This document shows positions 1 to 6,038 of a stretch of DNA of 12,436 bases, in pieces. A program made the position numbers and the translations under genes. Under the pieces are notes generated by a model. The model did not search any database. It had not been told where the DNA came from and saw nothing but the letters and a program-made list of their open reading frames with translations. Source of the DNA: Oscillospiraceae bacterium (GTDB lineage: Bacteria; Bacillota; Clostridia; Oscillospirales; JAKOTC01); assembly GCA_035353335.1 (NCBI GenBank), contig DAOPZJ010000066.1, forward strand, positions 1 through 12,436, read 5' to 3'. Each line of letters opens with the position of its first letter. The first letter of the stretch is position 1.

Positions 1-237
1 GTCGATCTGTTCGACCTCGGGCTTGTCCATCTGGCCTAAAAACTGGCGGGCATACGACGACAGCGACTCGACATAACGGCGCTGGCCCTCGGCGTAGATC
101 GTATCAAACGCCAGTGAGGACTTTCCGCTGCCCGAAACACCGGTAAAGACGATCAATTCGTCGCGCGGGATTTCGAGGTCGATGTTTTTTAAGTTATTTT
201 CTTTCGCGCCTTTGATATATATTGTATTCTTCCGCAT
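1..237 (-). CDS. uvrA: UvrABC excinuclease subunit A, N-terminal fragment (cut by window edge)
   Basis: UvrA is the DNA-damage sensor of nucleotide excision repair; it loads UvrB onto lesions. Only the first 79 residues are present and the gene continues beyond position 1. The fragment reads as a classic UvrA start: a KGAKENNLKNI segment, the first Walker A motif GVSGSGKS at residues 33-40, then the conserved YAEGQRRYVESLSSYARQFL stretch at about 48-67, ahead of the zinc and insertion domains that lie off the window. The ATG at 235-237 is supported by AAGGAG on the minus strand (243-248). It lies downstream of uvrB in the same orientation, the usual uvrB-uvrA order, but a 301-bp gap with hairpins separates them. 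Identity is essentially certain; the remaining sequence cannot be assessed. Confidence 0.97.
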   Translation of the reverse strand, partial: MRKNTIYIKGAKENNLKNIDLEIPRDELIVFTGVSGSGKSSLAFDTIYAEGQRRYVESLSSYARQFLGQMDKPEVEQID

Positions 238-354
238 ATTTTCTCCTTGTTTTCAATGGCGCGTGCGCCTATTTATGAAGATGGTGTTCTTTCTCATGTT
301 GGTCTCCTATATGTGTTTATGTGATTTTCAAGCGCAGACACAGGTGGACTTTAC

Positions 355-470
355 GGGAGGAATCCCACCACCGCTGCAAGGCGAAAGGAGTTTGTAAACG
401 AACTCCGGGCGTGTCGCTTACGACACGTCCCCCTCACCTTTAACAAGGGAGGTAGAGAGTGGAGGCGGTG
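355..470. repeat. Triple-hairpin intergenic element between uvrB and uvrA
   Basis: Three stem-loops follow one another. The first, 387-406, pairs GGAGTT with AACTCC. The second, 407-430, is a 10-bp stem around the loop CTTA, with core arms CGTGTCG and CGACACG and one G:T wobble. The third, 432-452, pairs CCTC-A-CCTT with AAGG-GAGG, with a bulged A and loop TAAC. CACCGC at 369-374 and GCGGTG at 465-470 could close an outer stem. None is followed by a T-run, so simple terminators are unlikely. The layout resembles the small palindromic, MITE-like or REP-like repeats scattered between genes in clostridial genomes. No open reading frame with coding character was seen here. Whether it is repeated elsewhere in the genome cannot be told from one window. 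Confidence 0.55.
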
Positions 471-494
471 CGACTATTGTTCCTTTATAATTAT

Positions 495-523
495 CCGTAT
501 AAAACATGACAACAGAATGTCAA
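495..523 (-). promoter_or_regulatory. Possible uvrA promoter with a dyad at its -35
   Basis: Reading toward uvrA, a perfect TTGACA (518-523) is followed after 16 nt by TATACG (496-501), a poor -10. The -35 forms one arm of the inverted repeat TGACA-N6-TGTCA (507-522). The same dyad followed by TGTTTTAT could instead be a weak terminator for uvrB. Both readings are inference; the -35 match is the strongest part. Confidence 0.35.
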
Positions 524-538
524 CTATTAAAAATCCGT

Positions 539-2530
539 TTACTTTTTATTGATTGTCGCTTCAGCTTCACCTTGCTTTTGCAGTTCGATAATCTTATCGC
601 GCAGCAATGCGGCATATTCGAAATCAAGGAGCTTGGCGGCTTGTTTCATCTGGGCGGTCAGGTCGTCGACGGCCTTCCGGCGCTCCCTTTCGGTCAGCTT
701 GTCCGCCGCCTGCTTGTAGGCCTGCTCGGTGCTGCTGATCTCGAGGATGCTGCGGACGCCCTTTTTGATGGTCTGCGGGGTAATGCCGTTGTCCTCGTTG
801 AATTTGTTTTGGATGCCTCTGCGGCGGTAGGTCTCGTTGATCGCGGCCTCCATTGAACGGGTGACGTTGTCCGCGTACATGATGACTTTACCCTCTGTGT
901 TTCTGGCGGCGCGTCCGATGATCTGGATTAACGACGTCTCGGCGCGTAAAAAGCCCTCTTTGTCGGCGTCGAGAATGGCAACGAGCGACAATTCGGGGAT
1001 GTCCAGGCCCTCGCGCATCAGATTGATGCCGACCAGTACGTCGAATTCGCCGAGTCGGAAATCGCGGATGAGCTCCATGCGCTCAATCGTGTCAATCTCA
1101 AAATGCAGATATTTGACGCGGATGTCCATTCGGGTCAGATAGGCGGTCAAATCCTCCGCCATCTTCTTGGTCATCGTCAGTACCAGCGTGCGCTCGCCCT
1201 TTTCGGCGGTCTTGTGAATCTGGGCGATCAGATCGTCGATCTGGCCTTCGGTCGGTCTCACTTCGATATTCGGGTCGAGCAGTCCGGTCGGGCGGATGAT
1301 CTGCTCGACGACTTCCGGGCATTTTTCGCGTTCAAACGGGCCCGGCGTCGCGCTGACATAGACCGCCTGATTGAGTTTGCCGTAAAATTCATCGAAAGTC
1401 AGAGGCCGGTGGTCGTAAGCGGACGGCAGCCGGAAGCCGAAATCGATCAGGTTGGTCTTGCGTGCGCGGTCGCCTGCGTACATGCCGCGCACCTGAGGAA
1501 GCGACATATGCGATTCGTCGGCGAAGAACAAAAAGTCCTTCGGGAAGTAATCAAACAGCGTAAACGGCGGCTCGCCGGGTTTTCGGCCTTCAAAAATCGG
1601 CGAATAGTTCTCGCTGCCCTTGACGTAGCCGACCTCGCGCAGCATCTCCATATCGTAGCGGGTCCGCTGTTCGATGCGCTGGGCCTCAATCAGCTTGCCG
1701 TTGTCGGTGAACCATTTTTTACGCTCGATCATCTCGGCTTCGATTTTTGCGAGCGAATCTTCAAGGTCGTCCGGCGATATCAGATAGTGGGACGCAGGGT
1801 AAATCGCCGCGTGCGTCAGCGTGGAAATGCGCTGTCCGGTCACAGCCTGAAACTCGGTCAGCCGCTCAATCGTGTCGCCGAAAAATTCGACGCGGATACC
1901 GGTCTCACCCGAAGCCGCCGGAAAGATGTCAACTACGTCGCCGCGCACCCGGAACTTGTTGCGCTCGAAAGCGATATCGTTGCGCTCGTAATGATTGGCT
2001 ACCAGATGTTTGATCAGCTCGTCGCGTTTCATTTGCATATCCGGGCGCAGCGAAATGACCATTTCGCCGTAAAATTGAGGATCGCCTAAACCGTAGATGC
2101 ACGAAACGCTCGAGACCACAATGACGTCGCGGCGCTCAAACAGCGAAGTCGTCGCGCTGTGGCGCAGCTTTTCAATCTCGGTGTTGATATCCAAATCTTT
2201 TTCGATGTAAGTATCGGTTGACGGGATATAGGACTCGGGCTGATAGTAATCGTAGTAAGAGACAAAGAACTCGACCGCATTATCGGGGAAGAACTCCCGA
2301 AACTCCGAGCAAAGCTGCGCGGCTAAAATTTTATTATGCGCCAGCACCAGCGTGGGGCGGTTGACCGCCGCGATGACGTTTGCCATTGTGAAGGTCTTGC
2401 CGCTTCCGGTCACGCCGAGCAGACACTGTTCCCTTTTGCCCGCAAGCACCCCGTTGACAAGTTGGTCGATGGCCTGCGGCTGGTCGCCGGTGGGCTTATA
2501 ATCGGATTTGAGGATGAATTTATCTTTCAT
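539..2530 (-). CDS. uvrB: UvrABC excinuclease subunit B
   Basis: UvrB is the central helicase-like subunit of nucleotide excision repair. It verifies the lesion after UvrA delivers it and recruits UvrC for incision. The 663-residue length is normal. Visible features in order: Walker A GVTGSGKT (39-46); the aromatic beta-hairpin region that clamps DNA, SYYDYYQPESYIPSTDTYIE (91-110); the DEAD-like box FADES (336-340); YVSATPGP (391-398); the helicase motifs GINLMREGLDIPE (501-513) and QIIGRAARN (536-544); and the C-terminal UVR domain that contacts UvrC (about 622-651). The ATG at 2530 lies inside the last codons of the upstream radC copy, giving an 11-bp overlap. The ribosome binding site is weak (AAAGAGAG), so translation is probably coupled to that gene. 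Confidence 0.98.
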   Translation of the reverse strand: MKDKFILKSDYKPTGDQPQAIDQLVNGVLAGKREQCLLGVTGSGKTFTMANVIAAVNRPTLVLAHNKILAAQLCSEFREFFPDNAVEFFVSYYDYYQPESYIPSTDTYIEKDLDINTEIEKLRHSATTSLFERRDVIVVSSVSCIYGLGDPQFYGEMVISLRPDMQMKRDELIKHLVANHYERNDIAFERNKFRVRGDVVDIFPAASGETGIRVEFFGDTIERLTEFQAVTGQRISTLTHAAIYPASHYLISPDDLEDSLAKIEAEMIERKKWFTDNGKLIEAQRIEQRTRYDMEMLREVGYVKGSENYSPIFEGRKPGEPPFTLFDYFPKDFLFFADESHMSLPQVRGMYAGDRARKTNLIDFGFRLPSAYDHRPLTFDEFYGKLNQAVYVSATPGPFEREKCPEVVEQIIRPTGLLDPNIEVRPTEGQIDDLIAQIHKTAEKGERTLVLTMTKKMAEDLTAYLTRMDIRVKYLHFEIDTIERMELIRDFRLGEFDVLVGINLMREGLDIPELSLVAILDADKEGFLRAETSLIQIIGRAARNTEGKVIMYADNVTRSMEAAINETYRRRGIQNKFNEDNGITPQTIKKGVRSILEISSTEQAYKQAADKLTERERRKAVDDLTAQMKQAAKLLDFEYAALLRDKIIELQKQGEAEATINKK

Positions 2531-3131
2531 TTTGACTCTCTTTCAAGGAAATATAATCGTCATCGGCAATGATGATGTGGTCGTAGACCGTGATGCCGAG
2601 GTCGCGGCAGGCTTTTAAAATCATTGATAATGCCGTGTTGTCGTCAGCTGAGGGAATCGCGAAACCGCCGGGATGGTTGTGGGTCCAGATCAATTGCTTT
2701 GCGCCGACGGCCACGGCTGTGTCGGCGATGGATGAAATCCGAGTACCGACATTGCCGCTCCGGACATCTCCGTATTCGCGCAGATCAAGAATTTTACCGT
2801 TCTTATCAGCGAAAATCACGGTCAGAATTTCATCGGACAGGGCAAAATAACGGGCGGAGAGATGTTCTCCGAGCTTCGGGTCAGCGATGTTTTTCGGCAG
2901 CGGATGACGTTTGATGAGCGCTCTCCGCACAAGGGACGGCAGAAGCGTGATCAGCGCGACGCAGTCCTCGGTCATACCTTCGATACGCATTAGTTTTTCG
3001 GGCGACGCCTCGAAAATCGAGGAAAACAAACCGAATGCCCCGCATAAGTTATCGAACACTTTTTCGTCCGTTGAAGTCATCATGAGCAATCGGCGTAAAA
3101 AATCGGCTTTTGTCCCGGTCAGAAGATTCAT
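2520..3131 (-). CDS. radC: RadC-family JAB/MPN protein with intact JAMM motif
   Basis: RadC proteins carry a helix-hairpin-helix region followed by a JAB/MPN metalloprotease-like domain. Their molecular job is not settled despite the DNA-repair name. This copy has 203 residues. A helix-hairpin-helix-like stretch LMRIEGMTEDCVALI lies at 48-62. The zinc-binding motif is complete: HNHPGG at 151-156, then PSADD at 160-164, giving His151, His153 and Asp164. An earlier in-frame methionine at 3212 lies inside the upstream gene. The start at 3131 is chosen because AAGGAGG (3141-3147, minus strand) precedes it and only one base separates it from the upstream TGA stop. The protein then begins MNLLTGTKADF. 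It lies between a second RadC-like gene and uvrB and is surely co-translated with both. It is shorter at the N terminus than standard RadC (about 220-230 residues). Confidence 0.9.
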   Translation of the reverse strand: MNLLTGTKADFLRRLLMMTSTDEKVFDNLCGAFGLFSSIFEASPEKLMRIEGMTEDCVALITLLPSLVRRALIKRHPLPKNIADPKLGEHLSARYFALSDEILTVIFADKNGKILDLREYGDVRSGNVGTRISSIADTAVAVGAKQLIWTHNHPGGFAIPSADDNTALSMILKACRDLGITVYDHIIIADDDYISLKESQNER

Positions 3132-3132
3132 A

Positions 3133-3828
3133 TCAGGCGTCCTCCTTCGACAAAAGCGGGTACCGGGAAGCGGCAATCGCCCTGCCGTCGCAGCATAAAA
3201 CCACATCGGCAAGCCGGACTGCGGTGTGCGAAAACCGCGTGCGCAAGTCGCCGATTACCGAAATCTCCGGGCGCGTGAAAGAGGGATTGCCGTCTCCGTG
3301 GCATAATAAAATGATCACATGTGCCGCCGCGCAGGTGCTCGCCGCCAAAAAGACGTCGTGAAAACACGCGGCAGCATCCTCAAAGTTGTTTTTCAAGGTC
3401 ACGAGGTTTTTTAAGGACATCTTGGCGTCGAGGCACATGACCCTCAGCAGATCGGGCTCGGTGCAGACGGCGGGCGCGTATTGCGTCACCAGCGACGGAC
3501 TGTTGAAGTTGCGCATACCGCGAATGCAGTCGCATTTGTCTTCATAATACATCTGAGTAAACGCTGAACAGAGCGACAACAGCTCTCCGGTTTTGCCGAC
3601 TCTTTCTCCGGCGTCAAGGATCAGTTTGTCAAGCCCGCCCGCCTCTTTGATCAACTTGTGCGCCGCAGGGTTGACATCGACGCGCTTATATGCATAAAAC
3701 AGCAGGAGTTCGAGCAGTTCGTGGTCGTAAAGTCCGTGCGCGCCCTGTCGTAAAAACCGGTCACGCAGGCGTTTACGGTGTCCGCCGTGTGTCACGGCGC
3801 TGTGAGGGGATTTTACAGCATCCGGCAA
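3133..3828 (-). CDS. RadC-like protein with degenerate JAMM motif
   Basis: This 231-residue protein has the typical RadC N terminus: GHRKRLRDRFLRQG (16-29) followed by DHELLELLLFYA (35-46). The C-terminal JAB domain has lost its metal site. Where RadC has H-x-H-P-S-G-x-P-x-x-S-x-x-D, this protein reads LCHGDGNPSFTRPE at 175-188. The first histidine is Leu, the second is kept and the aspartate is Glu. It is therefore unlikely to bind zinc normally. The helix-hairpin-helix glycine motif is also weak. The start is a TTG (3826-3828); GGAGG at 3837-3841 sits 8 nt upstream, while an ATG overlapping this TTG is out of frame. The gene is first in the radC-radC-uvrB operon. It may be a decaying duplicate or a structural partner of the intact copy; the reading frame is fully open, which favours retained function. 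Confidence 0.85.
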   Translation of the reverse strand: MPDAVKSPHSAVTHGGHRKRLRDRFLRQGAHGLYDHELLELLLFYAYKRVDVNPAAHKLIKEAGGLDKLILDAGERVGKTGELLSLCSAFTQMYYEDKCDCIRGMRNFNSPSLVTQYAPAVCTEPDLLRVMCLDAKMSLKNLVTLKNNFEDAAACFHDVFLAASTCAAAHVIILLCHGDGNPSFTRPEISVIGDLRTRFSHTAVRLADVVLCCDGRAIAASRYPLLSKEDA

Positions 3829-3857
3829 GAGCCCGTCCTCCTCTCTTCGATATAAAC

Positions 3858-3877
3858 ATTCGCGATCATACGCGAAT
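3858..3877. promoter_or_regulatory. Operator-like dyad at the radC/uvrB operon start site
   Basis: A perfect inverted repeat with arms ATTCGCG and CGCGAAT around six bases covers the predicted transcription start of the radC operon. Its position fits a repressor site. It is not the GAACNNNNGTTC type of Gram-positive LexA box, and no GAAC or GTTC occurs in the region 3829-4024. The binding protein is unknown. Confidence 0.5.
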
Positions 3878-3882
3878 ATGGT

Positions 3883-3911
3883 ATTATACCATATTACACA
3901 AGAAATGAAAA
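3883..3911 (-). promoter_or_regulatory. Promoter of the radC-radC-uvrB operon
   Basis: TTTTCA (3906-3911) and TATAAT (3883-3888) are separated by 17 nt, and a TGG directly before the -10 makes it an extended -10. Transcription would start near 3876, about 48 nt before the TTG start. The -10 lies in the middle of a 21-bp perfect inverted repeat (3875-3895, arms AATATGGTA and TACCATATT). The ppdK promoter has the same architecture. Confidence 0.75.
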
Positions 3912-3934
3912 GGGTTTAAAGGTGGTTTAACCTA

Positions 3935-3949
3935 ATATTTTCAAAATAT
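3935..3949. promoter_or_regulatory. Dyad just upstream of the methyltransferase promoter
   Basis: A perfect 7+1+7 inverted repeat (ATATTTT-C-AAAATAT) lies 5 bp upstream of the methyltransferase -35 box. Next to it, GGTTTAA occurs twice with an 11-bp period (3913-3919 and 3924-3930), and the second copy is part of the palindrome GGTT-T-AACC (3924-3932). These sites lie between two divergent promoters and could serve either one. Confidence 0.35.
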
Positions 3950-3954
3950 CGGAG

Positions 3955-3983
3955 TTGATTCGGATTTACGGTTTTGATATAAT
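3955..3983 (+). promoter_or_regulatory. Promoter of the methyltransferase gene
   Basis: TTGATT (3955-3960), a 17-nt spacer and TATAAT (3978-3983) preceded by TGA form an extended -10 promoter. The predicted start near 3990 leaves a leader of about 35 nt. It is divergent from the radC operon promoter. Confidence 0.75.
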
Positions 3984-4024
3984 AAACCCGAAAACAGATA
4001 TCCGATTATTGAAGGACATTTTGT

Positions 4025-4606
4025 ATGAGTCATTATTTTATCGAAGATAAAAACTTAAAACACAAACTTGCAACGGTGGAATATTATTTCAAAGAATGTA
4101 AGTTCATGTTTACGACCGACGCAGGGATGTTTTCAAAAGATGATGTCGACTCCGCAACCGAAATTCTTTTGAACGCAATTCCGCCGCTCTCGGGCTCTCT
4201 GCTTGACCTGGGCTGCGGATACGGGGTCATCGGAATTGTGCTTGCCAAGGCCTGCGGGTTAAAACTGACCCAAGCCGACGTAAACGGCGCTGCGGTCGAA
4301 CTCACCGTCAAAAACGCGAAAGCAAACGGCGTCGTCACACAAGCCGTCAAATCGGATTGTTTTGAGAATATCTCCGGCACTTTTGATACGATCACATTGA
4401 ATCCGCCGATCCACGCGGGAAAAGCCGTCACCTACCGCATGTATGAGGAATCGATTGCCCATCTGAATCCCGGCGGGAAGTTTTATATCGTCACCTTAAA
4501 AAAGCACGGCGCTGAGAGCACGGAGGTTAAGTTGAAAAGTGTCTATGGCAATTGCGAGACGATTTACAAGAAAAAGGGCGTTTTTGTGTTTTGCTGCGTG
4601 AAGTGA
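4025..4606 (+). CDS. Class I SAM-dependent methyltransferase, RsmC/YbxB-like
   Basis: This 193-residue protein is a small single-domain methyltransferase of the MTS family (RsmC C-terminal half, Bacillus YbxB), whose known members methylate guanine N2 in 16S rRNA. The SAM-binding motif I is LLDLGCGYGVIG at 59-70. The acidic residue of motif II is in the QADVN stretch (83-87). The catalytic NPPIHAG at 126-132 matches the NPPFH-type motif IV of N2-guanine enzymes. The N terminus has the YYF...FMFTTDAGMFS pattern usual for the family. The ATG is supported by AAGGA at 4012-4016, 8 nt upstream. It is transcribed alone, from its own promoter to the terminator at 4694. Family assignment is firm; rRNA as the substrate and the exact base are inference. 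Confidence 0.9.
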   Translation: MSHYFIEDKNLKHKLATVEYYFKECKFMFTTDAGMFSKDDVDSATEILLNAIPPLSGSLLDLGCGYGVIGIVLAKACGLKLTQADVNGAAVELTVKNAKANGVVTQAVKSDCFENISGTFDTITLNPPIHAGKAVTYRMYEESIAHLNPGGKFYIVTLKKHGAESTEVKLKSVYGNCETIYKKKGVFVFCCVK

Positions 4607-4693
4607 GCGAATAAACGCAGAGCGGCCAAATGGTATATAGAGCATTAAGATCGTTTACAGGCAGTGCAAGGACATCGTTTACAGTTTTATAAA

Positions 4694-4750
4694 AGCAACG
4701 GCGGCTTGAATTTTCTATGCCGCCGTTGCTCAATCTTTCTATTTTTCTTC
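4694..4750. terminator. Bidirectional terminator between methyltransferase and DUF2812 remnant
   Basis: A perfect 12-bp stem pairs 4694-4705 with 4719-4730 (AGCAACGGCGGC and its complement) around a 13-nt loop. On the plus strand it is followed by CAATCTTTCTATTTTTCTT; on the minus strand by TTTATAAAA. It can therefore end the methyltransferase transcript and, in the other direction, the padR transcript. Upstream, an 11-bp direct repeat ATCGTTTACAG occurs at 4650-4660 and 4674-4684. Confidence 0.75.
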
Positions 4751-4754
4751 GATC

Positions 4755-5292
4755 TCATTCATGGAGATTCTTATAGATGTTCCGCATTACCAACGCAAGG
4801 CACAGGGCGATCCCTCCCAAAAGCAACAATCCCGCCGCAAACTGATTATATCTCCGGCGGTCAGCGACTTGATCCTACTTAAAAACACCGCCAGCGTGGC
4901 CAAAAAAGCAATCGTGAATATGGAAAGAGAAACGGCGACAGCCCGCATATCCCGTTTATTTCGGTCTTCGATACTCTGTGCATCACTGAACGCCTGAGGC
5001 CGTTCGCCGGAATACTCCTTGCGCCACATATAGCAGCTTGCCATCACTCCGATACATTCCCAGCCGAATTGCTCATATGCCGCCTTATAAACTTTTTGGG
5101 ATTGGATTGAATGTCATAGACATAACGGTATTTTTTAGGAGAGGTCTTCTCCAAAACAAGAAAAATGCTGCTCCATTGCCCGATTTTATTAATATTCCAA
5201 CCCTACAGGGCTATTTTTTCAAGCCAGTTTTCATAATCGGCGGGTACCACACGCTTAAAAGCAGAGAACCATACCGCCTTTTTTGTTTTCAT
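4755..5292 (-). pseudogene. DUF2812 membrane protein, decayed (one stop, two frameshifts)
   Basis: Joining three pieces restores a DUF2812-type protein of about 178 residues. The first piece starts at ATG 5290-5292 and reads KTKKAVWFSAFK then YENWLEKIAL, where a TAG stop replaces a sense codon. The same frame continues with GWNINKIGQWSS and KKYRYVYDIQSNPKK. Near 5095 the frame must shift to read VYKAAYEQFGWECIG then MASCYMWRKEYSGERPQAFSD. This is followed by a membrane helix (SLSIFTIAFLATLAVFL). Near 4850 a second shift restores QFAAGLLLLGGIALCLALV, another membrane helix, and the end NIYKNLHE. Its ATG overlaps the padR stop as ATGA. DUF2812 genes usually follow a padR gene and are presumably controlled by it. 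The function of the family is not established. Three lesions in one short gene make sequencing error unlikely. Confidence 0.85.
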
Positions 5293-5606
5293 AACAACCC
5301 CTCCAGGTTCCGATAGATTTCTTTGATCCGGTTGGCTTCCTCTTTGAGAATCCGCTTTCCGGTTTCGGTGATGAGATAAAGCTTTTTCCGGTCTTCTTCT
5401 TTTACGGAGACAATCAATCCGTCCTCTTCGAGCTTGCTCAAGCTCTGATAAATCGTCCCTGCCCCGAGAACGATTCTGTCGTGGGTCAGTTCTTTCACAT
5501 GCTGCATAATCCCGTAGCCGTGCCGTTCTTCCTGAAGCGACAGCAGAATATAGAACATGGTCTCGCTCATCGGAATAAACCGTTTCCTGATCTTTTCGTA
5601 ATTCAA
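5289..5606 (-). CDS. PadR-family transcriptional repressor
   Basis: This 105-residue winged helix-turn-helix protein belongs to the short PadR group. Visible features are SETMFYILLSL (14-24), the HGYGI signature (29-33), the recognition-helix region GAGTIYQSLSKLEEDGLI (48-65) and the wing DRKKLYLITETGKRIL (72-87). The C terminus is brief, as in PadR-s2 types. An ATG at 5621 exists, but the only good ribosome binding site (GGAGGG, 5614-5619) lies inside that extension. It sits 7 nt before an in-frame TTG at 5604-5606, so that start is preferred and gives MNYEKIRKRF, a common PadR beginning. The gene overlaps the DUF2812 remnant by ATGA. Dyads in its own promoter indicate autorepression. The ligand is unknown. 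Confidence 0.93.
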   Translation of the reverse strand: MNYEKIRKRFIPMSETMFYILLSLQEERHGYGIMQHVKELTHDRIVLGAGTIYQSLSKLEEDGLIVSVKEEDRKKLYLITETGKRILKEEANRIKEIYRNLEGLL

Positions 5607-5635
5607 AATGCGTCCCTCCATGTATCACGCCGATG

Positions 5636-5680
5636 TATATCTCGTCGTGATATATTTATCATACATCACGCCGTGATATA
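5636..5680. promoter_or_regulatory. PadR operator: two dyads
   Basis: Dyad 1 (5662-5680) has the perfect core ATCACG-C-CGTGAT at 5665-5677 and lies between the -35 and -10. Dyad 2 (5636-5654) has arms TATATCTCG and CGTGATATA around a single T with one mismatched pair, and covers the start site. The centres are 26 bp apart, about 2.5 helical turns. A further half site ATCACG occurs at 5624-5629. The sequences resemble the ATC-ACG type dyads bound by many PadR proteins; binding itself is inferred. Confidence 0.75.
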
Positions 5681-5686
5681 TGCCAA
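5658..5686 (-). promoter_or_regulatory. padR promoter
   Basis: TTGGCA (5681-5686) and TATGAT (5658-5663) are each one base from consensus and are separated by exactly 17 nt. Transcription would start near 5651, about 45 nt before the TTG start. The spacer contains a PadR-like dyad, so bound repressor would directly block RNA polymerase. Confidence 0.8.
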
Positions 5687-5693
5687 TAGGGTT

Positions 5694-5957
5694 TATAAAT
5701 TTTTTTATTATTTATCATTCGTCTTCCGGCATCGAATCCTTCACCGGCGCGCTGCGCGCAGTTACTGTTTGAAATTACATAATCTTTACATCAAGGCATC
5801 GACATGTTCGGTGTCACCTTTAATTAATAAATTCTGAAATAGCGACAAAAAAGATTCGGAGGGTTCGGAGCTTATTGCAAATAGAGCAATTCATCACTTA
5901 AAAAAGCAGGTAAAGCCACATATTTACACGGTTTTGTACAATTTTTTCTAAAAACTC
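5694..5957. other. Gene-free AT-rich stretch between padR and ppdK
   Basis: No open frame with coding character or ribosome binding site was found. The stretch contains a GC-only dyad GCGCGC-T-GCGCGC (5747-5759) that stands out in AT-rich DNA. It also has a 9-bp near-perfect tandem, GATTCGGAG then GGTTCGGAG (5853-5870). I could not assign either to a known element. Confidence 0.4.
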
Positions 5958-5986
5958 TTTTCAAAAAGCAAAAATACTGGTATAAT
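5958..5986 (+). promoter_or_regulatory. ppdK promoter
   Basis: TTTTCA (5958-5963), a 17-nt spacer ending in TGG, and TATAAT (5981-5986) form a strong extended -10 promoter. The predicted start is near 5993, giving a leader of about 46 nt. An imperfect inverted repeat with arms ACGGTTGT and ACGACCGT (5990-6009) covers the start site and could be an operator or a 5' RNA hairpin. Confidence 0.8.
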
Positions 5987-6038
5987 AATACGGTTGTCTA
6001 CACGACCGTTAAGAGTCAGCAACTATGGAGGTAAAAGA

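Noticed and set aside
182..397. Plus-strand 71-codon frame between uvrA and uvrB with a hydrophobic start
   Set aside because: It overlaps the uvrA start in antisense and runs into the hairpin element; no ribosome binding site precedes it.
1103..2089. Plus-strand open frame (328 codons) inside uvrB
   Set aside because: It is antisense to essential UvrB motifs and has no recognisable domain; uvrB is certain.
5203..5628. Minus-strand open frame overlapping padR in another frame
   Set aside because: The first 110 codons are a shadow of padR; only its tail coincides with the real start of the DUF2812 remnant.
5747..5759. GC-only dyad considered as a terminator
   Set aside because: The arms are almost contiguous, so no stable loop forms, and no T-run follows on either strand.
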